Shown here piece by piece: positions 47,483 through 56,983 of a stretch of DNA of 64,000 bases (the stretch's first letter is position 1; each line of letters starts with the position of its first letter). The notes under the pieces were generated by a model. That model was not told the origin of the DNA. It saw only the letters and a program-made list of their open reading frames with translations, and did no database searches. Origin of the DNA: [Enterobacter] lignolyticus SCF1 (GTDB lineage Bacteria > Pseudomonadota > Gammaproteobacteria > Enterobacterales > Enterobacteriaceae); assembly GCF_000164865.1 (NCBI RefSeq), contig NC_014618.1:4588001-4652000 (forward strand). Direction: 5' to 3'. A program made the translations under genes and the position numbers.

Positions 47483-48856
47483 TCAAACCAGACGGTTTTT
47501 CGCATCCGCAATCGCCTGCGCGACCTGCTTCGGCGACACGCCGCCTTTTGCCGCGCGCTTATCAAGGCACGACTGCAGCGACAGTATCGGATACACGTCG
47601 TCGCCAATCACCGCGCTGAATTTTTGCAGATCGCCAAGCGACAGCCCTTCCAGCGGTTTCCCCTGACGAATCGCTTCGACCACCGCTTCGCCGACAATAT
47701 GGTGAGCCTCACGGAACGGCACGCCTTTCGCCACCAGGTAGTCCGCCAGCTCGGTCGCGTTGGCGTAGCCCTGCTGCGCCGCTTCCTGGCAGCGCGGACG
47801 CTTCACCTGAATGCCGTCCAGCACCAGCGCCGCCATATGCAGGCAGTCAAGCCAGGTATCCAGCGCGTCGAACAGCCCCTCTTTGTCTTCCTGCATGTCC
47901 TTGTTATAGGCCAGCGGCAGACCTTTCAGGGTCATCATCATGCCGGTCAGCGCGCCCTGCACGCGGCCGCATTTGCCGCGAATCAGCTCCAGCGCATCCG
48001 GGTTTTTCTTCTGCGGCATCAGCGATGAACCGGAGGTCACGCGGTCGGACAGCTCAACAAAACCGGCTTCCCCGGAGTTAAAGAAGATAAGATCTTCGGC
48101 GAAACGGGAGAGGTGCACCATGCCGATAGACGCATCGGACAGCAGCTCAAGCACATGATCACGGTCGGAAACGCTGTCCAGGCTGTTGCGGGTCGCCGAG
48201 GCAAAACCCAGCCACCCCGCCAGCTGTTCACGGTCAATCTCATAGGCGGTCCCCGCCAGCGCGCCGCTGCCCAGCGGGCTGACGTCAAGACGCTTCAGGG
48301 TATCCTGCAGGCGGCTTTCATCGCGCGCCAGCATGTCGACATAGGCCAGGCACCAGTGAGCGAACGTCACCGGCTGCGCGCGCTGCAGGTGCGTATAGCC
48401 CGGCATCACCGCGTCCTGATTGTGCTGCGCGGTTTCCACCAGCGCGCCCTGCAGCTGGCGGTTTGCCGCCAGCAGCTCCGCCACGGTGTCTTTGCACCAC
48501 AGCTTGAGGTCGGTCGCCACCTGGTCGTTACGGCTGCGCCCGGTATGCAGCTTTTTACCCAGCTGGCCGACTTTATCGATAAGCTTGCCTTCCACCCAGC
48601 TGTGAATGTCTTCGGCATCGCTGTCGAGGATTTGCTGCGGGTTCGCCCGCACCTCTTCCAGCAGGTTGCCCAGCGCCTCTTCCAGCTGGCGCTGTTCGTC
48701 AGCCGTCAGGACGCCGACCGTCACCAGCGCTTTGGACCAGGCCACAGAGCCAACGATATCCTGCTCCGCCAGGCGATAGTCAAAGCGCAAAGAGTCATTG
48801 AACTGTTTGAACCGTTGATCCGCTGCCTGAGTAAAACGCCCACCCCAAAGTGCCAT
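47483..48856 (-). CDS. argH: Argininosuccinate lyase
   Basis: ArgH splits argininosuccinate into arginine and fumarate. The 457-residue protein belongs to the fumarase/aspartase superfamily with the signature GSSLMPQKKNPDALE near residue 280 and TGRSRNDQVATD near 110. It is the last gene of argCBH. Confidence 0.98.
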   Translation of the reverse strand: MALWGGRFTQAADQRFKQFNDSLRFDYRLAEQDIVGSVAWSKALVTVGVLTADEQRQLEEALGNLLEEVRANPQQILDSDAEDIHSWVEGKLIDKVGQLGKKLHTGRSRNDQVATDLKLWCKDTVAELLAANRQLQGALVETAQHNQDAVMPGYTHLQRAQPVTFAHWCLAYVDMLARDESRLQDTLKRLDVSPLGSGALAGTAYEIDREQLAGWLGFASATRNSLDSVSDRDHVLELLSDASIGMVHLSRFAEDLIFFNSGEAGFVELSDRVTSGSSLMPQKKNPDALELIRGKCGRVQGALTGMMMTLKGLPLAYNKDMQEDKEGLFDALDTWLDCLHMAALVLDGIQVKRPRCQEAAQQGYANATELADYLVAKGVPFREAHHIVGEAVVEAIRQGKPLEGLSLGDLQKFSAVIGDDVYPILSLQSCLDKRAAKGGVSPKQVAQAIADAKNRLV

Positions 48857-48888
48857 AGCCTGCTTCCTTAATATCTTTGAATTTCATT

Positions 48889-48918
48889 GCCCGGCGGCGC
48901 TACGCTTACCGGGCCTAC
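48889..48918. repeat. REP element between argB and argH
   Basis: GCCCGGCGGCGCTACGCTTA with CCGGGCCTAC is a single REP palindrome in the argB-argH gap. Confidence 0.8.
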
Positions 48919-48933
48919 AAAACAATAAATCGA

Positions 48934-49710
48934 TTACGCCAGAATACGCGTGCCGATCGGCGTGCCGTTAAACAGCGCCGGCAGCTGCTCCGCGTGGCGC
49001 CATGAGGCGATATCCACCGGGCGGCCCAGCGCGCGGGCGGCGTCCAGCGCCGCATTCACCTTGACGATCATCCCGTCGGTGATAATGCCCTGGTCAATCA
49101 GCTGCTCGGCTTTCGCCGCGGTCATTTCCGCAATGCGCTGGCCTTTGCCGTCCAGAATGCCGCTCACGTCGGAGAGCAGGATCAGATCCGCGCCCAGCGT
49201 TGCCGCCAGCGCCGTGGCCGCCTGGTCCGCGTTCACGTTCATCAGCTGTCCCTCAGCGGTCACGCCGATAGAGCTGACCACCGGCAGGAACCCGCCTTCC
49301 AGCAGCAGGTTAATCAGCGCCGGAGAGCCCGGCTGCGCCTGGCCGACGTGGCCCAGTTCTTCATCAAGCGGGCTCACCTTCACGCTGCCGCCGTCACCGA
49401 GATACAGGCCGACAGACGCAATCTTGTGCTTTGTCGCCCAGGCCAGCAAGGTTTTGTTCGCCGTACCCGCCAGCGCGCCGGTAATAATGTCGATCTGGTC
49501 GGCGGGGGTCACCCGCAGGCCGTTTTTCTTGTTCACCGGTAGGTTGAGCTTTTTCATCAGCTCATCCACCACGCAGCCGCCGCCGTGGACGATCACCAGC
49601 GGACGCTGATGCCCGGCGCGATAGTTCACCAGCGCGGTAAACAGGCGCTCCAGCGCTTCTTCACTGTCCAGCAGCACGCCGCCGAGTTTGATAATTAAAG
49701 GATTATTCAT
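48934..49710 (-). CDS. argB: N-acetylglutamate kinase
   Basis: ArgB phosphorylates N-acetylglutamate, the second step of arginine synthesis. The 258-residue amino-acid-kinase protein has IIKLGG near the start, VIVHGGGCVVDELM and NVNADQAATALA. I chose the ATG at 49710 (MNNPLIIKLGG), which gives the E. coli length; a frame extension to 49725 is possible. Confidence 0.97.
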   Translation of the reverse strand: MNNPLIIKLGGVLLDSEEALERLFTALVNYRAGHQRPLVIVHGGGCVVDELMKKLNLPVNKKNGLRVTPADQIDIITGALAGTANKTLLAWATKHKIASVGLYLGDGGSVKVSPLDEELGHVGQAQPGSPALINLLLEGGFLPVVSSIGVTAEGQLMNVNADQAATALAATLGADLILLSDVSGILDGKGQRIAEMTAAKAEQLIDQGIITDGMIVKVNAALDAARALGRPVDIASWRHAEQLPALFNGTPIGTRILA

Positions 49711-49724
49711 CACGCTGTTATCCA

Positions 49725-50729
49725 TTAAAGAAGAGACTGCGTTTCAGCGAAGCCGAAACGAATGTTGGCACACTGCACCGCCTGCGCCGCCGCGCCTTTC
49801 AGCAGGTTATCTTCGGCCGCTACCACGATCAGATGCTCGCCCTGTACGGCAAAACCGATATCGCAAAACGGCAGGCCGACCACGTTTTTCAGCGCCGGAA
49901 CGCCATTGTCGTACAGGCGCACCAGCGGCTTGTCGGCATAGGCCTGACGGAAGACGTCCGCCACCTGCTCGCGGGCGACGCCCGGCTGCAGACGGCAGGT
50001 AATGGTTTCCAGAATCCCCCGCTTAAAATTACCCAGATGCGGCGTAAAAATCACCTCCGCGCCCAGGTGGGTCGTAATTTCCGGATGATGACGATGGTTG
50101 AACACGCCGTACGGCTGCAGGCTCACTTCGCAGAAGCTGTTAGAGAGCGCGGCTTTACGCCCGGCGCCGCTCACGCCGCTGGTCGCGTTAATCACCGGCC
50201 ACTGGGTGAGATCCAGCAGCCCGGCGTCGATCAGCGGTTTCAGCGACAGCTGCGCCGCCGTCGGATAGCAGCCCGGAACGGCGATGAGGTTCGCTTCTTT
50301 AAGCTTGTCGCCGCTCCACTCCGCCAGCCCGTAGACCGCCTGCTCCAGCAGCTGCGGGTGCTGATGAGTGAAGCCGTAATAGCGCGGGTAAAACGCCGCA
50401 TCGTTGACGCGAAACGCGCCGGAAAGATCGAACACCACGCAGCCCGCTTCAAGAAACTGCGGCGCCAGATCGTGGCTGACCTCATGCGCGGTCGCCAGGA
50501 ACACCACGTCGACGCCGCCGCAGAACGCCCGAATGTCGGACATCGGCTGCAGAGGGAGATCGACAATGCCCTTCAGTTGCGGATGAAGCTCAGAAATTAA
50601 CTTTCCGGCATCATTGCTTTGCGCTGAGACTGTCAAAGCGGTTATGTTCATATGCGGATGACGATTTATGTAGCTCACCAGCTCCGCGCCTGCATAACCG
50701 CTGGCGCCTACAATCAGCGTATTCAACAT
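49725..50729 (-). CDS. argC: N-acetyl-gamma-glutamyl-phosphate reductase
   Basis: ArgC reduces acetylglutamyl phosphate with NADPH. The 334 residues have the Rossmann start GASGYAGAELV and the catalytic Cys in VPGCYPTAAQL near residue 154. It is the first gene of argCBH and is divergent from argE, with shared ARG boxes between. Confidence 0.98.
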   Translation of the reverse strand: MLNTLIVGASGYAGAELVSYINRHPHMNITALTVSAQSNDAGKLISELHPQLKGIVDLPLQPMSDIRAFCGGVDVVFLATAHEVSHDLAPQFLEAGCVVFDLSGAFRVNDAAFYPRYYGFTHQHPQLLEQAVYGLAEWSGDKLKEANLIAVPGCYPTAAQLSLKPLIDAGLLDLTQWPVINATSGVSGAGRKAALSNSFCEVSLQPYGVFNHRHHPEITTHLGAEVIFTPHLGNFKRGILETITCRLQPGVAREQVADVFRQAYADKPLVRLYDNGVPALKNVVGLPFCDIGFAVQGEHLIVVAAEDNLLKGAAAQAVQCANIRFGFAETQSLL

Positions 50730-50754
50730 CGGGTTCCTTTATGCTCAACGATAA

Positions 50755-50789
50755 TGTATTTTTATTCACAAATACTGCATGAATATTGA
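50755..50789. promoter_or_regulatory. Tandem ARG boxes (ArgR operator)
   Basis: Two ArgR half-palindromes, TGTAT-TTTT-ATTCA (50755-50768) and TGCAT-GAAT-ATTGA (50776-50789), have centres 21 bases apart, the geometry of paired 18-bp ARG boxes 3 bases apart. They lie in the argC/argE divergent gap, so ArgR with arginine should repress both. Confidence 0.85.
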
Positions 50790-50817
50790 TACTATCATGA
50801 CCTGAGGTGTGTCAACA

Positions 50818-51969
50818 ATGAAAAACAATTTACCGCCGTTTATCGAGATTTATCGCGCATTGATCGCCACACCGTCCATCAGCGCCACGGAAGAATCCCT
50901 CGATCAGAGTAATGAAGCTTTAATCAATTTGCTGGCAGACTGGTTCGCGACGCTGGGGTTCAACGTTGAGATCCAACCCGTCCCCGGCACGCGCCATAAG
51001 TTTAACCTGCTGGCCAGCACCGGCCAGGGCAGCGGCGGCCTGCTGCTGACCGGACACACCGATACCGTCCCCTTTGACGATGGGCGCTGGACCCGCGATC
51101 CCTTTACCCTGACCGAACACGACAACAAGCTCTACGGTCTCGGCACGGCGGATATGAAAGGCTTTTTCGCCTTTATTCTTGACGCGCTGCGTGACGTCGA
51201 TGTGACGACGCTTAAGAAGCCGCTCTACATCCTGGCGACCGCCGATGAAGAGACCAGCATGGCGGGCGCGCGCTATTTCGCCGAATCCACCACCCTGCGC
51301 CCGGACTGCGCCATCATCGGCGAACCGACCTCGCTGCAGCCGGTGCGGGCGCACAAAGGCCATATTTCCAGCGCGATTCGCGTACTGGGGCAATCCGGAC
51401 ACTCCAGCGACCCGGCGCGCGGCGTCAACGCCATCGAGCTGATGCACGACGCGATTGGCCACATCATGCACCTGCGCGATACGCTCAAAGAGCGCTATCG
51501 CTATGACGCCTTCGCGGTGCCCTGGCCGACGCTCAACCTCGGCAGCATTCACGGCGGCGATGCCGCCAACCGCATCTGCGCCTGCTGCGAGCTGCATATG
51601 GACATCCGCCCGCTGCCGGGTATGACGCTTGACGACCTCAACGGGCTGCTGAACGACGCGCTGGCGCCGGTCAGCGAGAAGTGGCCGGGCCGCCTGACGG
51701 TATCGGAGCTGCATCCGCCGATCCCGGGCTACGAATGCCCGCCGGATCACCAGCTGGTGCAGGTAGTGGAAAAGCTGCTCAACACCCATACCGAAGTGGT
51801 GAACTACTGCACCGAGGCTCCTTATATCCAGACCTTATGCCCGACGCTGGTGCTGGGCCCCGGCTCCATCAACCAGGCGCACCAGCCTGATGAATATCTG
51901 GAAACGCGGTTTATCAAACCGACCCGCGAGCTGATTACCCAGGTCGTCCATCACTTCTGCTGGCACTAA
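50818..51969 (+). CDS. argE: Acetylornithine deacetylase
   Basis: ArgE releases acetate from N-acetylornithine. The 383-residue M20-family metalloenzyme carries TGHTDTVPFD, the Asp/Glu pair in ATADEETSMAG, and HxxDPARGVNAIE. The ATG at 50818 gives MKNNLPPFIEIYRAL as in E. coli; a GTG nine bases earlier is in frame. Confidence 0.98.
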   Translation: MKNNLPPFIEIYRALIATPSISATEESLDQSNEALINLLADWFATLGFNVEIQPVPGTRHKFNLLASTGQGSGGLLLTGHTDTVPFDDGRWTRDPFTLTEHDNKLYGLGTADMKGFFAFILDALRDVDVTTLKKPLYILATADEETSMAGARYFAESTTLRPDCAIIGEPTSLQPVRAHKGHISSAIRVLGQSGHSSDPARGVNAIELMHDAIGHIMHLRDTLKERYRYDAFAVPWPTLNLGSIHGGDAANRICACCELHMDIRPLPGMTLDDLNGLLNDALAPVSEKWPGRLTVSELHPPIPGYECPPDHQLVQVVEKLLNTHTEVVNYCTEAPYIQTLCPTLVLGPGSINQAHQPDEYLETRFIKPTRELITQVVHHFCWH

Positions 51970-51975
51970 TGACAA

Positions 51976-51998
51976 CCCCTCTTCCACAGGGAGAGGGG
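51976..51998. repeat. Short CCCCTC/GAGGGG palindrome
   Basis: CCCCTCTTCCACAGGGAGAGGGG forms a hairpin after argE. There is no T tract on the argE strand, so it looks like a repeat unit related to the one at 47418 more than a terminator. Confidence 0.55.
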
Positions 51999-52181
51999 AA
52001 AACGGTGCGATCTCCATCACATATCCATAAGCAGCGCTTATCTGGCGCTTCGCGAATTAAATTTCGCAAATTGTCGACATTTATTCGTTTGCTGAAGCGA
52101 TTTCGCCGCAATTGACGCAGGGGTTTTTACGTGGCTTTATAAAGTAAGGCGAAAATAATACAGGTAGGGTGTCTGGGTAAT

Positions 52182-54833
52182 ATGAACGAACAATATTCCG
52201 CTTTGCGCAGTAATGTCAGTATGCTCGGTAAGGTGCTTGGTGAAACCATCAAGGACGCACTTGGCGAGAACATTCTTGATCGTGTAGAAACCATCCGTAA
52301 GCTGTCGAAATCCTCTCGAGCCGGTAACGAAGCAAACCGCCAGGAGCTGCTCACCACGTTGCAAAATCTGTCCAACGATGAGCTGCTGCCGGTCGCGCGC
52401 GCGTTCAGCCAGTTTCTGAATCTGGCCAACACCGCCGAGCAGTATCACAGCATTTCACCGAACGGCGAAGCGGCCAGCAACCCTGAAGTGATCGCGCGTA
52501 CGCTGCGAAAACTGAAAGACCAACCCGAACTCAACGACGCTACCATCAAAAAAGCGGTTGAGTCTCTGTCCCTGGAGCTGGTGCTGACCGCGCACCCGAC
52601 GGAGATCACCCGCCGGACGCTTATCCACAAAATGGTGGAAGTGAACAGCTGCCTAAAGCAGCTGGATAACAAAGACATTGCCGACTACGAACGCCACCAG
52701 CTGATGCGCCGTCTGCGCCAGCTGATCGCGCAGTCCTGGCATACCGATGAAATTCGTAAGCTCCGCCCAAGCCCGGTTGATGAAGCCAAGTGGGGCTTTG
52801 CGGTGGTGGAAAACAGCCTGTGGGAAGGCGTGCCGAACTACCTGCGCGAGCTGAACGAACAGCTGGAAGCGAATCTGGGCTACCGCCTGCCGGTGGATTT
52901 CGTCCCGGTTCGCTTCACCTCCTGGATGGGCGGCGACCGCGACGGCAACCCGAACGTAACCGCTGACATTACCCGCCATGTGCTGCTGCTAAGCCGCTGG
53001 AAGGCCACCGATCTGTTCCTGAAAGACGTCCAGGTGCTGATTTCCGAGCTGTCGATGGTGGAAGCGACTCCGGAGCTGCGCGCCCTGGCCGGCGCGGAAG
53101 GCGAGCAGGAGCCGTATCGCCACCTGATGAAAAACCTGCGCAGCCAGCTGATGGCGACTCAGACCTGGCTGGAAGCGCGCCTCAAGGGCGAGAAGCTGCC
53201 AAAACCGGCCGGTCTGCTGACGCAAAACGAACAGCTCTGGGAACCGCTGTACGCCTGCTATAAATCCCTGCAGGCCTGCGGGATGGGCATCATCGCCAAC
53301 GGCGAGCTGCTGGACACCCTTCGCCGCGTGAAGTGTTTCGGCGTACCGCTGGTACGTATCGACATCCGTCAGGAAAGCACCCGTCACACCGAAGCGCTGG
53401 GCGAACTGACCCGCTACCTCGGCATCGGCGACTACGAAAGCTGGTCGGAAGCCGACAAGCAGGCCTTCCTGATCCGCGAACTGAACTCCAAGCGCCCGCT
53501 GCTCCCGCGCCAGTGGGAACCGAGCGACGAGACCCGCGAGGTCCTCGACACCTGCAAAGTCATTGCCGAAGCGCCAAAGGGCTCCATCGCCGCTTATGTG
53601 ATTTCCATGGCCAAAACGCCGTCCGACGTGCTGGCGGTACACCTGCTGCTGAAAGAGGCCGGTATCGGCTTCGCGCTGCCGGTCGCCCCGCTGTTTGAAA
53701 CCCTGGACGACCTCAACAACGCCAACGACGTGATGACGCAGCTGCTGAACATCGACTGGTATCGCGGCTTCATCCAGGGCAAGCAGATGGTGATGATTGG
53801 CTACTCCGACTCGGCGAAAGACGCGGGCGTGATGGCCGCCTCCTGGGCGCAGTACCAGGCGCAGGACGCGCTGATCAAAACCTGCGAAAAAGCCGGTATC
53901 GAGCTGACGCTGTTCCACGGCCGCGGCGGATCTATCGGCCGCGGCGGCGCGCCTGCGCACGCGGCGCTGCTCTCACAGCCGCCGGGAAGCCTGAAAGGCG
54001 GCCTGCGCGTTACCGAGCAGGGCGAGATGATCCGCTTCAAGTACGGCCTGCCGGAAGTCACCATCAGCAGCCTGTCGCTGTATACCAGCGCGATTCTGGA
54101 AGCCAACCTGCTGCCGCCGCCGGAGCCGAAAGCCGAATGGCGCCATATCATGAACGAGCTGTCGGACGTCTCCTGCAAGATGTACCGCGGCTATGTCCGT
54201 GAAAACAAAGATTTCGTCCCCTATTTCCGTTCCGCCACGCCGGAGCAGGAGCTGGGTAAACTGCCGCTGGGCTCACGGCCGGCCAAACGCCGTCCGACCG
54301 GCGGCGTCGAGTCCCTGCGCGCCATTCCGTGGATCTTCGCCTGGACCCAGAACCGCCTGATGCTGCCGGCCTGGCTGGGCGCGGGCGCGGCGCTGCAGCA
54401 GGTGGTGGCCGGCGGTAAGCAGAGCGAACTGGAAACCATGTGCCGCGACTGGCCGTTCTTCTCCACCCGCCTGGGCATGCTGGAGATGGTGTTCTCTAAA
54501 GCCGACCTGTGGCTGGCGGAATACTACGATCAGCGTCTGGTGACCAAAGCGCTGTGGCCGCTCGGCGCTGAGCTGCGCAAGCTGCTTGAGGGCGACATCA
54601 AAGTGGTGCTGGATATCGCCAACGACTCCCACCTGATGGCCGACCTGCCGTGGATTGCCGAATCCATCCAGCTGCGTAACATCTACACCGACCCGCTGAA
54701 CGTGCTGCAGGCCGAACTGCTGCACCGTTCGCGCCAGGCGGAAGAAGCAGGCGAGGCGCCGGACCCACGCGTTGAACAGGCGCTGATGGTGACGATTGCA
54801 GGCGTTGCGGCGGGGATGCGTAACACCGGCTAA
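52182..54833 (+). CDS. ppc: Phosphoenolpyruvate carboxylase
   Basis: Ppc makes oxaloacetate from PEP and bicarbonate to refill the TCA cycle. The 883-residue protein equals the E. coli length and carries the catalytic His in LTAHPTEITRRT, the glycine-rich FHGRGGSIGRGGAP loop, and the invariant C-terminal MRNTG. It follows argE, as in E. coli. Confidence 0.99.
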   Translation: MNEQYSALRSNVSMLGKVLGETIKDALGENILDRVETIRKLSKSSRAGNEANRQELLTTLQNLSNDELLPVARAFSQFLNLANTAEQYHSISPNGEAASNPEVIARTLRKLKDQPELNDATIKKAVESLSLELVLTAHPTEITRRTLIHKMVEVNSCLKQLDNKDIADYERHQLMRRLRQLIAQSWHTDEIRKLRPSPVDEAKWGFAVVENSLWEGVPNYLRELNEQLEANLGYRLPVDFVPVRFTSWMGGDRDGNPNVTADITRHVLLLSRWKATDLFLKDVQVLISELSMVEATPELRALAGAEGEQEPYRHLMKNLRSQLMATQTWLEARLKGEKLPKPAGLLTQNEQLWEPLYACYKSLQACGMGIIANGELLDTLRRVKCFGVPLVRIDIRQESTRHTEALGELTRYLGIGDYESWSEADKQAFLIRELNSKRPLLPRQWEPSDETREVLDTCKVIAEAPKGSIAAYVISMAKTPSDVLAVHLLLKEAGIGFALPVAPLFETLDDLNNANDVMTQLLNIDWYRGFIQGKQMVMIGYSDSAKDAGVMAASWAQYQAQDALIKTCEKAGIELTLFHGRGGSIGRGGAPAHAALLSQPPGSLKGGLRVTEQGEMIRFKYGLPEVTISSLSLYTSAILEANLLPPPEPKAEWRHIMNELSDVSCKMYRGYVRENKDFVPYFRSATPEQELGKLPLGSRPAKRRPTGGVESLRAIPWIFAWTQNRLMLPAWLGAGAALQQVVAGGKQSELETMCRDWPFFSTRLGMLEMVFSKADLWLAEYYDQRLVTKALWPLGAELRKLLEGDIKVVLDIANDSHLMADLPWIAESIQLRNIYTDPLNVLQAELLHRSRQAEEAGEAPDPRVEQALMVTIAGVAAGMRNTG

Positions 54834-54840
54834 TCGGTTG

Positions 54841-54911
54841 TGCCGGGCGGCGCTTGCGCTTGCCCGGCCTGTTCAGGGCTTCATGCAGGCCCGGCAAGCG
54901 CCGCCGGGCAT
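54841..54911. repeat. BIME downstream of ppc
   Basis: Two head-to-head REP units, GCCGGGCGGCGCTTGCGCTT and AAGCGCCGCCGGGC (as AGGCCCGGC...), flank a short spacer between ppc and yijO. Confidence 0.88.
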
Positions 54912-54929
54912 TACCTCGGTATTCACGCC

Positions 54930-55763
54930 ATGCATCACGATATTACCCACATTCTGACGGATCTGATAAACGGCGCATCACCGCTGCGCCAGGTGCATTT
55001 CGCCAGCGCCAGCGCGCCCGTACCCGAAATGGCTTTTCAGGTTGATTTTCCTCGCATTGAGGTCGTCCTTGAAGGCGGCATCACCGACGGCGCGTTAATG
55101 CTTCAGCAGCACGACGTTCTGTTTGTCCCTGCCGGAAGCTGGAACTGCCCGGACTGGCGTCTGCCGGCAACGACGCTCAGTATTCTGTTCGGAAAACAGC
55201 AGCTGGGATTTAGCATCCAGCGCTGGGACGGCGTGGCGTTGCAAAACCTGGCGAAACGCCATGTAGCCCGCCGAGGGCCTCGGGTGGGATCGTTTTTATT
55301 ACAGGCGCTCAGTGAAGCGCACATGCAGCAGCAGGAAAGCCAAACGACACGGCTTATCACCCTGAGCTTACTCAGTCACTGTACCGATTTACTCAACAGC
55401 CATATCCAGACCGCCTCCCGCAGCCAGGCGCTGTTCGAGGCCATCCGCGACCATATTGATACCCATTATGCCGACGCGCTGAGCCGGGAATCGGTCGCGC
55501 AGGCCTTCTATATTTCCCCGAATTACCTCTCGCATCTGTTTAATAAAAGCTGCGCGCTGGGTTTTAACGAATATCTGAACTACGTCCGGCTGGAAAAGGC
55601 AAAAGCCTTATTGAAGGGTTACGATATGAAAGTGAAAGAAGTGGCGCATGCCTGTGGTTTTCCCGACAGCAACTATTTTTGCCGACTGTTTCGCAAAAAT
55701 ACGGACCGCTCGCCATCCGAGTATCGCCGCCAGTACCACAGCCAGCTTACGGCGACAGAATGA
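54930..55763 (+). CDS. yijO: AraC-family regulator YijO
   Basis: The 277-residue protein has an N-terminal cupin-like sensor domain (to about residue 125) and a C-terminal AraC double HTH (RDHIDTHYADALSRESVAQAFYISPNYLSHLF; CGFPDSNYFCRLFRK). Its position next to the frw/pfl operon, convergent with frwD, matches E. coli YijO. Its ligand is unknown; it may control the neighbouring PTS and formate-lyase genes. The ATG at 54930 follows the BIME. Confidence 0.93.
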   Translation: MHHDITHILTDLINGASPLRQVHFASASAPVPEMAFQVDFPRIEVVLEGGITDGALMLQQHDVLFVPAGSWNCPDWRLPATTLSILFGKQQLGFSIQRWDGVALQNLAKRHVARRGPRVGSFLLQALSEAHMQQQESQTTRLITLSLLSHCTDLLNSHIQTASRSQALFEAIRDHIDTHYADALSRESVAQAFYISPNYLSHLFNKSCALGFNEYLNYVRLEKAKALLKGYDMKVKEVAHACGFPDSNYFCRLFRKNTDRSPSEYRRQYHSQLTATE

Positions 55764-56106
55764 TATGCGTGCGCTGCGGCGCCGACAGCAGCTTACGCAC
55801 TGCGCTCATCACCTTCTGCGGATCGCGCAGAAAGACATAAATCCCCGATTGCACATACCGGCTTTGCGTAAACCGCTCAGCACCCGCCAGATCAATATCG
55901 GTAATCAACAGCACCGCGTCTGCGCGACGAATATCCTCTGCGCTTAACGCATTTTCAATGCCCAGCGCCCCCTGAGTTTCCACTTTGATGGTCCATTTTT
56001 CCTGCTGACACAACTTCTCCAGCCGCTCCGCCGCCATATAGGTATGCGCCACGCCACTCACACACGCCGTTACCGCCACCAGAAACCGTCCGCCTGTCGC
56101 CGTCAT
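55747..56106 (-). CDS. frwD: PTS fructose-type EIIB FrwD
   Basis: The 119-residue EIIB has the phospho-Cys in VTACVSGVAHTYMAAE. It is a second EIIB of the Frw system, next to FrwB. The ATG at 56106 lies one base beyond the pflC stop and gives MTATGGRFLVAVTACV. Its 3' end overlaps yijO by 17 bases on the opposite strand. Confidence 0.95.
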   Translation of the reverse strand: MTATGGRFLVAVTACVSGVAHTYMAAERLEKLCQQEKWTIKVETQGALGIENALSAEDIRRADAVLLITDIDLAGAERFTQSRYVQSGIYVFLRDPQKVMSAVRKLLSAPQRTHIILSP

Positions 56107-56107
56107 A

Positions 56108-56983
56108 TTAGCCTCCCACCGTGACCTGGAACCCCGCCTGCTCCGCACGCTGTCGCAACGCCCCCACCTCATCAGCGGAAGGCGCGGGAATCCCCTTCAT
56201 CGCCCAGTCCCTCCCCAGAAGCCGGTACTTTGGCTCACCGTACGCGTGAAACGGCAACAGATGCAGGACGGTCACGCCTGTCGGCTGTAAAAACGCCAAC
56301 ACGCGCTGTAAATTTTCCTGACTTAAGGTATAGCCCGGGATCAGCGGAATGCGCGGAATGACGCAGATCCCTGACGCCGCAAGATGACGAAAATTCGCCA
56401 GCACTCTCGGCAGGTTAAGGTTCAGGACCAGCTTTGCCTGACGGGCATCCATGATTTTTAAATCGAACAACACCTCGTCGCACTGGTTCGCTACCGGAAG
56501 CAAACGCGACAGCGGCGCATCGCCAGCGGTCTCCATCGCCGTATGCACGCCCAGCTGGCGCAGGCGCGCCAAAAAGCGCGCGGCAAACGGCGCCTGCATC
56601 AGCACTTCGCCGCCGGAGAGGGTCACGCCGCCGCCGGAAGCGCGAAAGAAAACGTCATCTTTCATCACCTCCTGAACCAGCGCATCCAGCGTCACATCGC
56701 GCCCGATATTCTCGAAGGCGCCGGACGGACACTCATTGGCATCGCGCAAACAAGGTGCGCAGTGCAGGCACTTGCTCTCCCGCCGTACGGTATGAATATG
56801 GGGTGAAAGCGATTCCGGGTTCGCGCACCACGGACAGCGATGCGGGCAGCCTTTAAAAAACACCACCGTCCGAATACCGCGCCCATCATTCAAAGAGTAG
56901 CGCTGAATATTGAAAATACGCGCCACATCAGCGCGCGTCTCCAGCACCTCACAGCTGATGCGCGGTGCGGCGGATAATGTCAT
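56108..56983 (-). CDS. pflC: Glycyl-radical enzyme activating protein PflC
   Basis: This ~291-residue radical-SAM protein installs a glycyl radical. It has the CxxxCxxC motif in FFKGCPHRCPWCANPE, followed by a ferredoxin-like cysteine segment (CLHCAPCLRDANECPSGAF). The start overlaps pflD by 35 bases, so the activase is coupled to its target. Confidence 0.95.
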   Translation of the reverse strand: MTLSAAPRISCEVLETRADVARIFNIQRYSLNDGRGIRTVVFFKGCPHRCPWCANPESLSPHIHTVRRESKCLHCAPCLRDANECPSGAFENIGRDVTLDALVQEVMKDDVFFRASGGGVTLSGGEVLMQAPFAARFLARLRQLGVHTAMETAGDAPLSRLLPVANQCDEVLFDLKIMDARQAKLVLNLNLPRVLANFRHLAASGICVIPRIPLIPGYTLSQENLQRVLAFLQPTGVTVLHLLPFHAYGEPKYRLLGRDWAMKGIPAPSADEVGALRQRAEQAGFQVTVGG

